64,000 nt of DNA, from the NCBI GenBank assembly GCA_020444165.1, contig JAHLLK010000006.1:70859-134858 (forward strand), in the 5' to 3' direction. Under the pieces are notes generated by a model that was not told the DNA's origin, ran no database searches, and worked only from the letters and a program-made list of their open reading frames with translations. The translations under genes and the position numbers were made by a program. Source of the DNA: Deltaproteobacteria bacterium (GTDB lineage Bacteria > Desulfobacterota > Desulfarculia > Desulfarculales > Desulfarculaceae). Of the stretch, positions 42,398 through 50,174 are shown piece by piece; within the stretch, counting starts at the first letter, position 1; every line of letters starts with the position of its first letter.

Positions 42398-42622
42398 AAC
42401 CGTCCTCGTTTTACCGGCTGGGGTTAACGGGCGGCCGAGATGGCAAGACCCGGGCGGCGGCCCGGGTCCTCTGGCAGGTGGCGGCGGGCGTCCCGCCGCC
42501 AGCGCCCAAACAGGCGCGAAGCATGACGCCGGCGCCGGGGGTTCCGGCTCTCGGCGTTCGGCCGGCGGATTCCGCGCATACCGGCGTCTGGTCCCGCCGC
42601 GGGCGGCGGGAGGAGGTGAACG

Positions 42623-42715
42623 TGGCGGAGAGAGAGGGATTCGAACCCTCGGTGGAGCTTGTCGCCCCACACTCGCTTAGCAGGCGAGCACCTTCGGCCT
42701 CTCGGTCATCTCTCC
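42623..42715 (-). tRNA. tRNA-Ser (GCT)
   Basis: Minus strand: acceptor GGAGAGA/TCTCTCC, anticodon stem CTCGC-CTGCTAA-GCGAG with anticodon GCT, long variable arm, T arm GAGGG-TTCGAAT-CCCTC, discriminator G and encoded CCA. 93 bases, class II as for tRNA-Ser. Confidence 0.97.
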
Positions 42716-42814
42716 GCGAAGGCCAAACCAGTATGGAACCCACCGGGGCGGGACCGCTCCCGGATTATACACGACGCGGGCAGCGTCGTCTGCCGCCACC
42801 CGCGGAATTCACCT

Positions 42815-42900
42815 TGGCGGAGGGAGTAGGATTCGAACCCACGGACCTTTCGGTCAGCGGTTTTCAAGACCGCCGCCTTAAACCACTCGGCCATCCCTCC
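42815..42900 (-). tRNA. tRNA-Ser (TGA)
   Basis: Minus strand: acceptor GGAGGGA/TCCCTCC, anticodon stem GCGGT-CTTGAAA-ACCGC with anticodon TGA, variable arm GACCGAAAGGTC, T arm GTGGG-TTCGAAT-CCTAC, G plus encoded CCA. About 100 bases from the other tRNA-Ser, same strand. Confidence 0.97.
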
Positions 42901-43131
42901 GGCAGGCCGGTGTGGCGGGAAACGGCAGGGGCCATTACCCCATACGGCAGTTGTCCGGTCCCACCGGCTCCCAGGGATTTATTACCACCCTCCCCCGTGG
43001 GGCGTCAACACCAGGTGGGCAAAACCTGCGGTCCGTCTGCCCAATTTCGTTCCCGGCCGGAACGCCGCCCCCTGGCCTTGAGCCGCCTTCGGGGCCGGGG
43101 TATCATGAAGGCAAGCAGGAGGATTACTTAT

Positions 43132-44322
43132 ATGCGACTCATTCTATATGCTGGCAAGGGCGGGGTGGGCAAGACCAGCCTGGCCGCGGCCAGCGCGGTG
43201 ATCGCGGCCCAGCGGGGGCAGAAGACCCTGGTCATGTCCCTGGACCCGGCCCACAGCCTCTCCGATGCCTTTGACCTGCCCATTGACCTCATGGACAAGC
43301 ACGGCGGCAAGCCCCGGGAGGTGGCGCCCCGGGTCTGGATCCAGGAACTGGACATCCACGAGGAGCTGGAGAGCAACTGGGGCGAGGTGCACCGCTATCT
43401 GGCCACCCTCCTGAACACCACGGGCATCGACGACATCCTGGCCGAGGAGCTGGCCGTGCTGCCGGGCATGGAGGAGATCAGCGCCCTGTTGCATATCAAT
43501 CACTATATACAGGCCAAGGAGTATGACCTGATCATCCTGGACTGCGCCCCCACCGCGGAATCGCTGCGCTTCGTGAGCCTGCCCACCACCCTGGACTGGT
43601 ACATGAAGAAGGTGTTCAAGCTGGAGCGGCGCATCGTGCGCTATCTCCGCCCGGTGGCCTCCCGCCTGTCCGAGGTGCCCCTGCCCGACGACGACTACTT
43701 CGCGGCCATTGCCCGGCTGTTCTCCCGCTTGGAGGGTGCGGACAAGCTTTTGACCGACCCCAAGGTGACCAGTGTGCGCCTGGTGACCAACCCCGAGAAG
43801 ATGGTGCTCCGGGAGACCCAGCGGGCCTTCATGTACTTCCGCTTGAATCAGTTGGCCATCGACGCGGTGATCATCAACCGGCTTTTGCCCCCCGGGGCGC
43901 CGGACGCCTATCTGGACGCCTGGCGGGAGAGCCAGGCCAGCTACCTGGAGCTGGCCCGCACCTATTTCGAGCCGCTGCCCATCCTCACCGCCCCCTGGGG
44001 CCGCGAGGAGATGCTGGGGCCCCAGCGCCTGGGCGAGCTGGGCCAGGCCGTGTTCGGGGAGCAGGACCCGGCCGCGATCTTCTACCAGCGCGAGGCCTGC
44101 CGCTTCCGCCGGGAAAACGGGCGGGCCGAGGTGCGGCTCCACCTGCCCTTTGCCACCAGCCAGGCCGTGAACCTGTCCAAGGTGGGCGACGAATTGATCA
44201 TCCGGGCCGGCACGGCCAAGAAAAGCCTGATTCTCCCCCGGTCCTTCGCGGCCCTGGAGCCCCAGCGGGCCCGGGTGAGCGGCGACGAACTTATCGTGGA
44301 CTTTGGAGGCGGTGATGACTGA
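43132..44322 (+). CDS. ArsA-family ATPase
   Basis: 396 residues. MRLILYAGKGGVGKTSLAAA is the deviant Walker A of ArsA/Get3, followed by VMSLDPAHSLSDAFD (A-loop Asp), DLIILDCAPTAESLRFVSLP (switch and Walker B region) and a C-terminal segment REEMLGPQRLGELGQAVFG. A single ATPase half, unlike the double ArsA of E. coli; bacterial single-domain members are often of unknown role or resemble Get3 chaperones. No arsR, arsB or other arsenic gene is near. ATG 43132 with AGGAGG nine bases upstream. Confidence 0.88.
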   Translation: MRLILYAGKGGVGKTSLAAASAVIAAQRGQKTLVMSLDPAHSLSDAFDLPIDLMDKHGGKPREVAPRVWIQELDIHEELESNWGEVHRYLATLLNTTGIDDILAEELAVLPGMEEISALLHINHYIQAKEYDLIILDCAPTAESLRFVSLPTTLDWYMKKVFKLERRIVRYLRPVASRLSEVPLPDDDYFAAIARLFSRLEGADKLLTDPKVTSVRLVTNPEKMVLRETQRAFMYFRLNQLAIDAVIINRLLPPGAPDAYLDAWRESQASYLELARTYFEPLPILTAPWGREEMLGPQRLGELGQAVFGEQDPAAIFYQREACRFRRENGRAEVRLHLPFATSQAVNLSKVGDELIIRAGTAKKSLILPRSFAALEPQRARVSGDELIVDFGGGDD

Positions 44323-44560
44323 GCAAACCTGCGCAGGACCCCAAGCGGCGGAGGCAAAGGAGCCGACCTGCTCCTGCCCCCTGGGCAGCTTCTTCCGGCA
44401 TCTGGACGAGAGCCTCGGGGGGGAAAGCCCCTTCCGGCAGCACATGAAGAACGCGGAGGCCGAGCTTTTGAAGGCCATGCGCGCGCTCATCGACCAGCGC
44501 CTGGCCGAGCACGAAAAGCCCCGCAAAAAGGCCACCCGCATCACCGTGGAAGAGGGCTAG
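44315..44560 (+). CDS. Small hypothetical protein coupled to ArsA-like ATPase (81 aa)
   Basis: Starts at ATG 44315 with GGAGGCGGTG just upstream, overlapping the ArsA-like gene by eight bases, so translation is coupled. MTEQTCAGPQAAEAKEPTCS, then CPLGSFFRHLDESLGGESPF, QHMKNAEAELLKAMRALIDQ form a Cys-rich N-terminus and an amphipathic helix with a basic tail. Three cysteines are in the first 25 residues (EQTC, TCSC). No family recognised. Coupling to the ATPase suggests a partner subunit or cargo. Confidence 0.65.
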   Translation: MTEQTCAGPQAAEAKEPTCSCPLGSFFRHLDESLGGESPFRQHMKNAEAELLKAMRALIDQRLAEHEKPRKKATRITVEEG

Positions 44561-44561
44561 G

Positions 44562-44818
44562 CCCGGATATTTCATGCGGGCCGGGCGGCCAGGTAGCCAA
44601 GGCCCTGATCTGGATCGGTTTTTAAACTGAGGCCTTCCGGTTTTTTCGGTGGGCGTTTTGTCACTTGGACCGGCCCCGCCAGACCGCGGCCGGCAAGGCG
44701 GCGGACAAGCGACAACCGAGGGCGTGGCCAAGGCTACGTCGCGGTTGGAGCGAAGTCGCGGGCGCGGGCGGCGGACAACTGGCGCTGCCGGACGGCCGGT
44801 CTTCCTGAAATATCCGGG
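44562..44818 (-). mobile_element. MITE-like element, copy 2 (257 bp, inverted)
   Basis: CCCGGATATTTCA (44562-44574) and TGAAATATCCGGG (44806-44818) as perfect terminal inverted repeats, same 257-bp length as copy 1. Interior, in reverse complement, follows copy 1 with scattered differences. It begins two bases after the stop codon of the 81-residue gene. Confidence 0.85.
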
Positions 44819-45048
44819 CCGCCTCCGCGCCTCCGGCCGGTCCGCCGGCCCCGGATGTCCTGGCACCCTGCCGCCCCCCTGCCCCGGCAAGGTTAGCGGG
44901 ATTGGTTTCTATTGACAGCTCCCAGCCGAACGATTCAAAATTATTATAATTACTAACCTGCCCTACACCATGTGAACCCACCGCTGCCCTGCCGGCGTCG
45001 GGGAACAACATTGGTCTTGCGCATTTTAACTCCCCGCCGGGGTACTGC

Positions 45049-46977
45049 ATGAGCGATCCGTTTGCCCTGCCGCCGGACCCCCTGACCGGCCCCTTGGATG
45101 CGGCGGAGGGTTCCGCTCCCCAGGGGCCTGCCCAGAGGCCTGCCCAGGGGCCGGCCGGCGGCGAGGCCTCCCCCCCGCCCGGCTGGGACCCAGCCGGGCT
45201 GCTGCAGCTCAGCCCGGCCATTTCCCTGCAATGCCTCTACCAGGCTGACTGGCCGGTGGAGTTCGTCACCGCCAACCTGGACCGCTTTGGCTTTCAGGCC
45301 GGGGAGCTGGTGGCCGACGGCCGCCCCTGGCTCAGCCTGGTGCACCCCCAGGACCGCGAGCGGTTGCGGCAAGAAACCGCCCAGGCCCTGGCCCGGGGAC
45401 GGGAGCCGTTCAACCTGCATTACCGCCTGGTGGACCCGGCCGGGCGGGCCTGCTGGCTGGAGAGCCGCACCAGTTTCCAGGGCGATCCCGCCACCGGGCC
45501 GCTCCACCTGCTGGCCGTGCTCCTGCCCCAGGGCCCCCGCGGGCCGGAGGAGGCGGAGCTTTGGGCCGGCCATTGGGAGCTGGCCCAAAGGGTGCGGGAG
45601 CGCACCCAGGCCCTGGAGCAGAAGAACCAGGAGCTGAAGCGCGAGATGGCCGAACGGCTGGCGGTGGAGAACCGGCTGCGGGAGACCCGGGACCTCCTGC
45701 ATCAGGTCCTGGACTGCGCCACGCTGGGCATCTTCACCCTGGATCTCACCGGCCGCTTCCTCAGCGTGAACCGGGGCTTCCAGGACGTCACCGGCTACCC
45801 CGCCGACGAGATCCTCGGGCGGCCCTACGGCTTCCTGGTGCAGCCGGGCAGCCTCCCCTGGGTGCAGGGCTTGTTCGAGCGGCTGGTGGCCGGCCGGGAA
45901 AAGCTGCAGGGCTTCGAGGTGGGCATCATCGCCCGGGAAGGCCGCTCCCGCCTGCTCTTGGTGAACCTGGTGCCCCTGGTCAGGGACGGGCGCCTGCTCC
46001 AGGTGGTGGGCACGGCCGAGGACATCACCGCACGCCGCCACCTGGAGGAGCACCAGCAGATGGCCGTGAAGGTCATCGACCACAGCCGCGAGGGCATCAT
46101 CGTGGCTGATGCCGAGGGGGTGGTGCGCCTGGTGAACCCGGCCTTCTCCCTCATCACCGGCTACCCCTCCGAGGAAGTGGTGGGCCGCGAGATGAACCTG
46201 CTCAGGGCCGACTCCCACGAGACCGAGCTGGTGCTGGATATCTGGGAGGCGCTCACCACCCAGGGCCAGTGGTCGGGACAGTACTGGAACCGCAAAAAAT
46301 CCGGCGAGGTCTACCCCGAGTGGCTGACCCTGTCCCGCCTGGAGAGCGAGCGCGGCAGCCACACCGGGTATATGGCCATTTTCCACGACATCACCGAGCT
46401 GGTGGGCCACCAGGAGGAACTGGCCCGGCTGGCCTTTCATGACGCCCTCACCGGCCTGCCCAACCGCCACCTGGTGGACGACCGCCTGGACCGCGCCCTG
46501 GCCCATGCCCGCCGCCACGGGGAAAAGGTGGGGGTCCTGTTCCTGGACCTGGACAACTTCAAGCCCATCAACGACAGCCTGGGCCATGAGGTGGGCGACG
46601 CCGTGTTGCAGGAGGCCGCCCGGCGCCTGGCCACCTGCCTGCGGGAAGAAGACACCGTGGCCCGCTGGGGCGGCGACGAGTTCATCGTGCTCCTCAGCAA
46701 CCCCGCCGACCTGGCGGCGCTCCGGCAGGTGGCCGACAGCCTGCTGCGGCAGATGCGGCGGCCCTTTGCGGCGGGGGACCAGGAATTCCTCCTGGGGGCC
46801 AGCTTGGGCCTGGCCCAGTTCCCGGACCACGGCCAGGAAGCCTCCGTGCTCATCCGCCACGCCGACCAGGCCATGTATCTGGCCAAGGCCCGGGGCGGTA
46901 ATCAGCTGCAAGTCTACCCCGCCAGCGTCCCCCGCCCGGTAACCCGCTGGAACTCGCCCGCCCCGTCGCGGGGCTGA
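45049..46977 (+). CDS. Cytoplasmic PAS-PAS-PAS-GGDEF diguanylate cyclase
   Basis: 642 residues, no membrane helix. Pro-rich N-terminal 55 residues, a PAS-like domain (about 65-165), coiled coil (LAQRVRERTQALEQKNQELK), two more PAS domains (about 205-335, 340-465; GRFLSVNRGFQDVTGYPADE, VNPAFSLITGYPSEEVVG) and GGDEF domain with HDALTGLPNRHLVDDRL, FLDLDNFKPINDSLGHEVGD and WGGDEFIVLLS. Canonical active site. ATG 45049 follows a GGGG-rich stretch. Confidence 0.92.
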   Translation: MSDPFALPPDPLTGPLDAAEGSAPQGPAQRPAQGPAGGEASPPPGWDPAGLLQLSPAISLQCLYQADWPVEFVTANLDRFGFQAGELVADGRPWLSLVHPQDRERLRQETAQALARGREPFNLHYRLVDPAGRACWLESRTSFQGDPATGPLHLLAVLLPQGPRGPEEAELWAGHWELAQRVRERTQALEQKNQELKREMAERLAVENRLRETRDLLHQVLDCATLGIFTLDLTGRFLSVNRGFQDVTGYPADEILGRPYGFLVQPGSLPWVQGLFERLVAGREKLQGFEVGIIAREGRSRLLLVNLVPLVRDGRLLQVVGTAEDITARRHLEEHQQMAVKVIDHSREGIIVADAEGVVRLVNPAFSLITGYPSEEVVGREMNLLRADSHETELVLDIWEALTTQGQWSGQYWNRKKSGEVYPEWLTLSRLESERGSHTGYMAIFHDITELVGHQEELARLAFHDALTGLPNRHLVDDRLDRALAHARRHGEKVGVLFLDLDNFKPINDSLGHEVGDAVLQEAARRLATCLREEDTVARWGGDEFIVLLSNPADLAALRQVADSLLRQMRRPFAAGDQEFLLGASLGLAQFPDHGQEASVLIRHADQAMYLAKARGGNQLQVYPASVPRPVTRWNSPAPSRG

Positions 46978-47838
46978 GATCCCGGCGGCCCCCCCCTTTC
47001 GTCTTGCCGACGCTATCATGACCGGTAAAATTTTTTTGACAGTTAATTAATACCTTTATACTTGGCTTTTTTTCTCGGCCATTGGCCATAAAAAAATTGC
47101 CAAAGGAATTTGGTTGCCATAGAATTTTCATAGTACAAACCTTTCGCCGCTTGGGCATTGGCTGGTCGTTTTTCCCGGCGAAAAGGTGCCTTTGGGCAGA
47201 CCGGCCATGGGCCGCATCCCGGGCCGCAATGCCAACGATAACAACAGGCTGTCCTTCCAGAGCCGTCGTTATATTAAGCGTTTACCGGCGGCAGGGAGAA
47301 AACGAACAGGTTGCCAAGACGCCCCTTGGCGTCATCTGACAGAGGATATCGTGAGGCGTAACTTGGCCAAATTTGCAAGTAACCAAGCCTGTCTCACCCA
47401 GGACTCGGAAGGTTTTTTTCGATACTCTGATAGCTGGTTGCGCTACGGAAATGTTGACCGGAAACTTTACAGAATAAGGTCCAATAGTCTTAGGCAAGAC
47501 TAAGCCTTTTTCTTTGGTGTCCGTTCCCTGGCGGGAAGATGAGGCCGCGGTCGTTCCGTGGGCAGGCCCTTCCCGGATTAACCGTCAGCGTCCCGCCCAG
47601 CCTCCTCCTGCGCCGCAAGCGCCGGGGGGATCAGCGCTCCGCGAAAAAGCCTTCCCCATCGGCCGGGAGATCGTATATCACCTGGCCAACCCCGGCCCGC
47701 CGCCTTGCGGGCCCTTCAATTCCCCGCGCCTGGGCCTGCGGGGGAAAACCCTGACCGGGACGTCCCAGTTCGGCCCTCCGGCCCCCCCTAGCCGGAACGA
47801 AGTGATGTGATTTGCGTTGAACTCCAGGAGAAAAGGCC
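46978..47838. other. Long spacer before the peptide-modification cassette
   Basis: 860 bases without a convincing gene. 47020-47520 is clearly less GC-rich than the rest. A short hairpin AGTCTT-aggc-AAGACT followed by AAGCCTTTTT (47489-47513) could terminate or attenuate transcription. 47521-47838 is GC-rich with only low-quality frames. The promoter of the peptide cassette is probably here but no clean -35/-10 pair was found. Confidence 0.4.
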
Positions 47839-48063
47839 ATGCCCAAGTTGAACCACTCCCTCAACTCCCCCAGTTCCAGAGAATCAGCGGACAGCGAGGA
47901 TATCACCCGCCGGGAAGCTTTCCGCCAAGCCGGCCGCTACGCGGCCTACACTGCCCCGGTCATGCTGTCTCTCATGGTAGCCAAGTCCGCCGCAGGGTAC
48001 GGGAATCCGGGCCCGACTCCCAGCGGCAGGGAAGATGCGCGGCCGGAGCCCACTTTCCCGTAG
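47839..48063 (+). CDS. Putative RiPP-type precursor peptide 1 (74 aa)
   Basis: Leader-like block ITRREAFRQAGRYAAYTAPV followed by MLSLMVAKSAAGYGNPGPTP and a variable tail rich in Pro, Arg and Glu ending in PTFP. The RREA...GR(Y/F)...YT(A/G)PVM..S.L.A(K/R).A pattern is repeated in the three following small frames while the C-termini differ, which is what leader/core precursor families look like. ATG 47839 with AGGAG upstream. It lies at the head of the row leading to the kinase and nucleotidyltransferase genes. The twin Arg before a mildly hydrophobic stretch could also be a Tat-like signal. Confidence 0.65.
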   Translation: MPKLNHSLNSPSSRESADSEDITRREAFRQAGRYAAYTAPVMLSLMVAKSAAGYGNPGPTPSGREDARPEPTFP

Positions 48064-48215
48064 GCCCGGCCTGAAAAACACCGGCAAGAGCCCGCGCCGG
48101 CCTTAGGCGCCGGGCTCCCCGGACCGCGGGGGCTTGCCCCGCGGCCCACTTGGCGGTCGGCACACCGCCCGGCAAGGATTTTTTTGTCCTAATTCTTAAC
48201 TTGGGAGCAAATGAA

Positions 48216-48446
48216 ATGAGCCAGCCCAAAACCCACCGCCCCGCCTGCCCCGCTGACCATTCAGACGCCCAGGAGGCCCTCACCCGTCGGGAAGCCTTCC
48301 AAAAGGCGGGACGCTACGCCTCCTTCACCGGACCGGTGATGTTGTCCCTCCTGGTGGCCAAGGCCCCGACTGGCTCGGGTTGGGAGGTCGGCCGCAACTC
48401 GTCGCAGAAGCCGGCCGGTCGCGCGGCCAGCAAGCACAAGGCCTGA
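48216..48446 (+). CDS. Putative RiPP-type precursor peptide 2 (76 aa)
   Basis: Same block as precursor 1 (LTRREAFQKAGRYASFTGPV, MLSLLVAKAPTG) after a 22-residue polar N-terminus, and a different C-terminus with GWEVGRNSSQKPAGRAASKH. ATG 48216 with GGGAG nine bases upstream, about 150 bases after precursor 1. The serine pair NSS in the tail is a conceivable phosphorylation target for the nearby HPr-kinase-like enzyme; that is inference. Confidence 0.65.
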   Translation: MSQPKTHRPACPADHSDAQEALTRREAFQKAGRYASFTGPVMLSLLVAKAPTGSGWEVGRNSSQKPAGRAASKHKA

Positions 48447-48573
48447 TAGGCAGGTGATCTTTGATGGGTCCTTCCGGGGTTGCCTGCTCCACTGCCCCGG
48501 AAGGCCCTTGGCCAACAGCTTGTGATCCGGACGGAAAAATTGGCCGCGCATCCTGCCCCAAAGGAGCTGTCGG

Positions 48574-48960
48574 ATGGTCGACCAAGTCACCCAACCATCC
48601 CAAGCTGCCCAGCTCCCGAGTGAGAAGCCCCACCGCCGCGAGGCCTTGGCTCAGGCCGGACGCTTTGACCTCTATACGGCTCCGGTGAGGTTGTCCCTCC
48701 TGCCGGCCCGGTCCGCCGCGGCCTGCCCTGGGCCGAGGGAGCCTGCTGTTCCGTACCGGAAAGACAAGGCCACCCGCGCCGGCCAGGCGCGCAGGTTTTC
48801 CCGGGCCACCGAACTTGGAAACGATCCCGGAACTTCACCCAAGGAGCAAAACAAATGGCCAAGTCCCCCCCCAACCAGCCCCACTCCTCGGAGGAGAAAA
48901 TCAACCGCCGCGAGGCCTTGGCCAAGGGCGGCCGCTTTGCCGCCTATACCGCGCCGGTGA
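48574..48960 (+). pseudogene. Decaying precursor-like gene 3
   Basis: ATG 48574 with GGAG upstream opens a frame that has the family block in damaged form (HRREALAQAGRFDLYTAPVR, then LSLLPARSAAACPG; Met replaced by Arg, VAK by PAR). It then runs on for about 80 residues of Pro/Arg-rich sequence into the next gene in another frame, ending at 48960. The expected stop after the short core is gone, which points to a frameshift or decay. It may still be translated. Confidence 0.5.
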
Positions 48961-49028
48961 TGATCAGTGTGCTGTTGGCCCGCAAGGCCTCGGCTTACAG
49001 ACTGCCCCAGCCCACCCCGAAAAACTAA
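48855..49028 (+). CDS. Putative RiPP-type precursor peptide 4 (57 aa)
   Basis: Reads MAKSPPNQPHSSEEKINRRE, ALAKGGRFAAYTAPVMISVL, LARKASAYRLPQPTPKN. It is the shortest and cleanest copy of the RREA...GRF...YTAPV family, with a 14-residue C-terminus containing PQPTPKN (compare PGPTPSG in precursor 1). ATG 48855 has AGGAG nine bases upstream. Its stop at 49028 is nine bases before the TTG start of the PqqD/HPr-kinase-like gene, so it is in one operon with it. Confidence 0.75.
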   Translation: MAKSPPNQPHSSEEKINRREALAKGGRFAAYTAPVMISVLLARKASAYRLPQPTPKN

Positions 49029-49037
49029 GGAGGCGAA

Positions 49038-50174
49038 TTGCTTGCCCCTGGCTTGATCGCCCTGCCTTTGGCTGATTGGCTCGTCCTGGCTGAGCTGGGC
49101 CCGGGCGCCCTGCATTTGTTGAACCCCGCGGCCGCGCTCATCTGGCGGGCCTGGGACGCGGGCCAGCCGGCCGCCCAGATCGCTGACCGGCTGGGCGAGA
49201 CCTTTGGCCTGCCGCCGGAACAGGCCCAAAACGACACAGCGGCCATCCTGGCCCAGCTTTCCGAGGCCGGGCTGGGCCCGGCGCGGACTGGTCCGCCCTT
49301 GGCCCCGGAGCCGGCCCCGGCTCCCCTCCCGGACGCCGCGCTCCAGCCCCCCGCCACCCCCGCCCAGACCCATGGCTTGGCCGGCCTGACCTTCGGGCTG
49401 ACCTGTCAGGTGCCGTGGTGGGAGGCTTATTGGCAAGAGCTGCTGGCCGGCTGGCCGGCCGGGGAGGCCGCCCCAGGCCCCCATTACCTCATTGCCGAAC
49501 ACCAGGGCGAGCTGTGGCTCTCCCGGGACGGCGTCCTCCTGGAGCACGACTCTTTCCCCCCCAATCTGGAAGGCGCCCTTTTCCTGGACCTCACCCGCCA
49601 GGCCTACCCCCAGAACCAGGTGCTGGCCGTGCTGCACAGCGCCGGGGTCCTCCGGGGCGACGACCTCTGGCTGCTCCTGGGCGAATCCGGGCGGGGCAAG
49701 ACCACCCTCACCGCCCATCTGGCCGCGCGCGGCCTGGGCTACTATGGCGATGACTTGCTGGCCGTGCTGGACCCCGGGGGTCTGGTGCCCCCCCTGCCCA
49801 CCGCCCTCAGCCTGAAAACCAACTCCTGGCCGCTGTTGGCCGCGGCCTACCCCGCTCTGGCCACCGCAGCGGAGCATCACCTGCACGCCAAGACCTTCCG
49901 CCTGGTCAGCCCCCCCCTGCCCAACCCGGAGCCCCGTCAGGTGGCCAACCTGCTCTTTCCCCGCTACGCCCCGGACGAGCCTCCCCGCCTGCGGGCCCTC
50001 TCTCCGCCCGAGCGCTTGGAAGCCCTGCTCCTGGCCCGGGTCTGGCTGGGCAACCTGCCGCTCTCGCCGGCCAACCTCGCCGCCTTCCTGGGCTGGGTGG
50101 AGCGCACTCCCGGCCAGGAGCTGGTCTATCCCACCCTGGCAGACGCGGACCGGCTCCTGGAACGACTGGCATGA
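49038..50174 (+). CDS. PqqD-like recognition domain fused to HPr-kinase-like kinase
   Basis: 378 residues. Residues about 1-85 (LADWLVLAELGPGALHLLNP, AAALIWRAWDAGQPAAQIAD, RLGETFGLP...DTAAILAQL) match the PqqD/RRE fold that binds leader peptides. After a Pro-rich linker, a kinase domain of the HPr kinase/phosphorylase type has P-loop LLGESGRGKTTLTAHLAARG, YYGDDLLAV (Walker B-like) and a C-terminal NLLFPRYAP segment. HPr-like kinases phosphorylate the C-terminal Ser of lasso precursors in some clusters. Start TTG 49038 four bases after AAGGAGG. It overlaps the next gene by four bases (ATGA). Confidence 0.8.
   Translation: MLAPGLIALPLADWLVLAELGPGALHLLNPAAALIWRAWDAGQPAAQIADRLGETFGLPPEQAQNDTAAILAQLSEAGLGPARTGPPLAPEPAPAPLPDAALQPPATPAQTHGLAGLTFGLTCQVPWWEAYWQELLAGWPAGEAAPGPHYLIAEHQGELWLSRDGVLLEHDSFPPNLEGALFLDLTRQAYPQNQVLAVLHSAGVLRGDDLWLLLGESGRGKTTLTAHLAARGLGYYGDDLLAVLDPGGLVPPLPTALSLKTNSWPLLAAAYPALATAAEHHLHAKTFRLVSPPLPNPEPRQVANLLFPRYAPDEPPRLRALSPPERLEALLLARVWLGNLPLSPANLAAFLGWVERTPGQELVYPTLADADRLLERLA

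Noticed and set aside
42478..43131. 218-residue N-terminal extension of the ArsA-like protein
   Set aside because: It would run across both tRNA-Ser genes; the ATG at 43132 with AGGAGG and the P-loop directly after it is the obvious start.
47514..47810. A further precursor peptide before the first one
   Set aside because: The frame lacks the RREA...GR...YT.PV block and has no ribosome site of note.
46978..47838. c-di-GMP or other riboswitch in the long spacers near GGDEF genes
   Set aside because: I looked for conserved riboswitch cores and saw none that I could defend.
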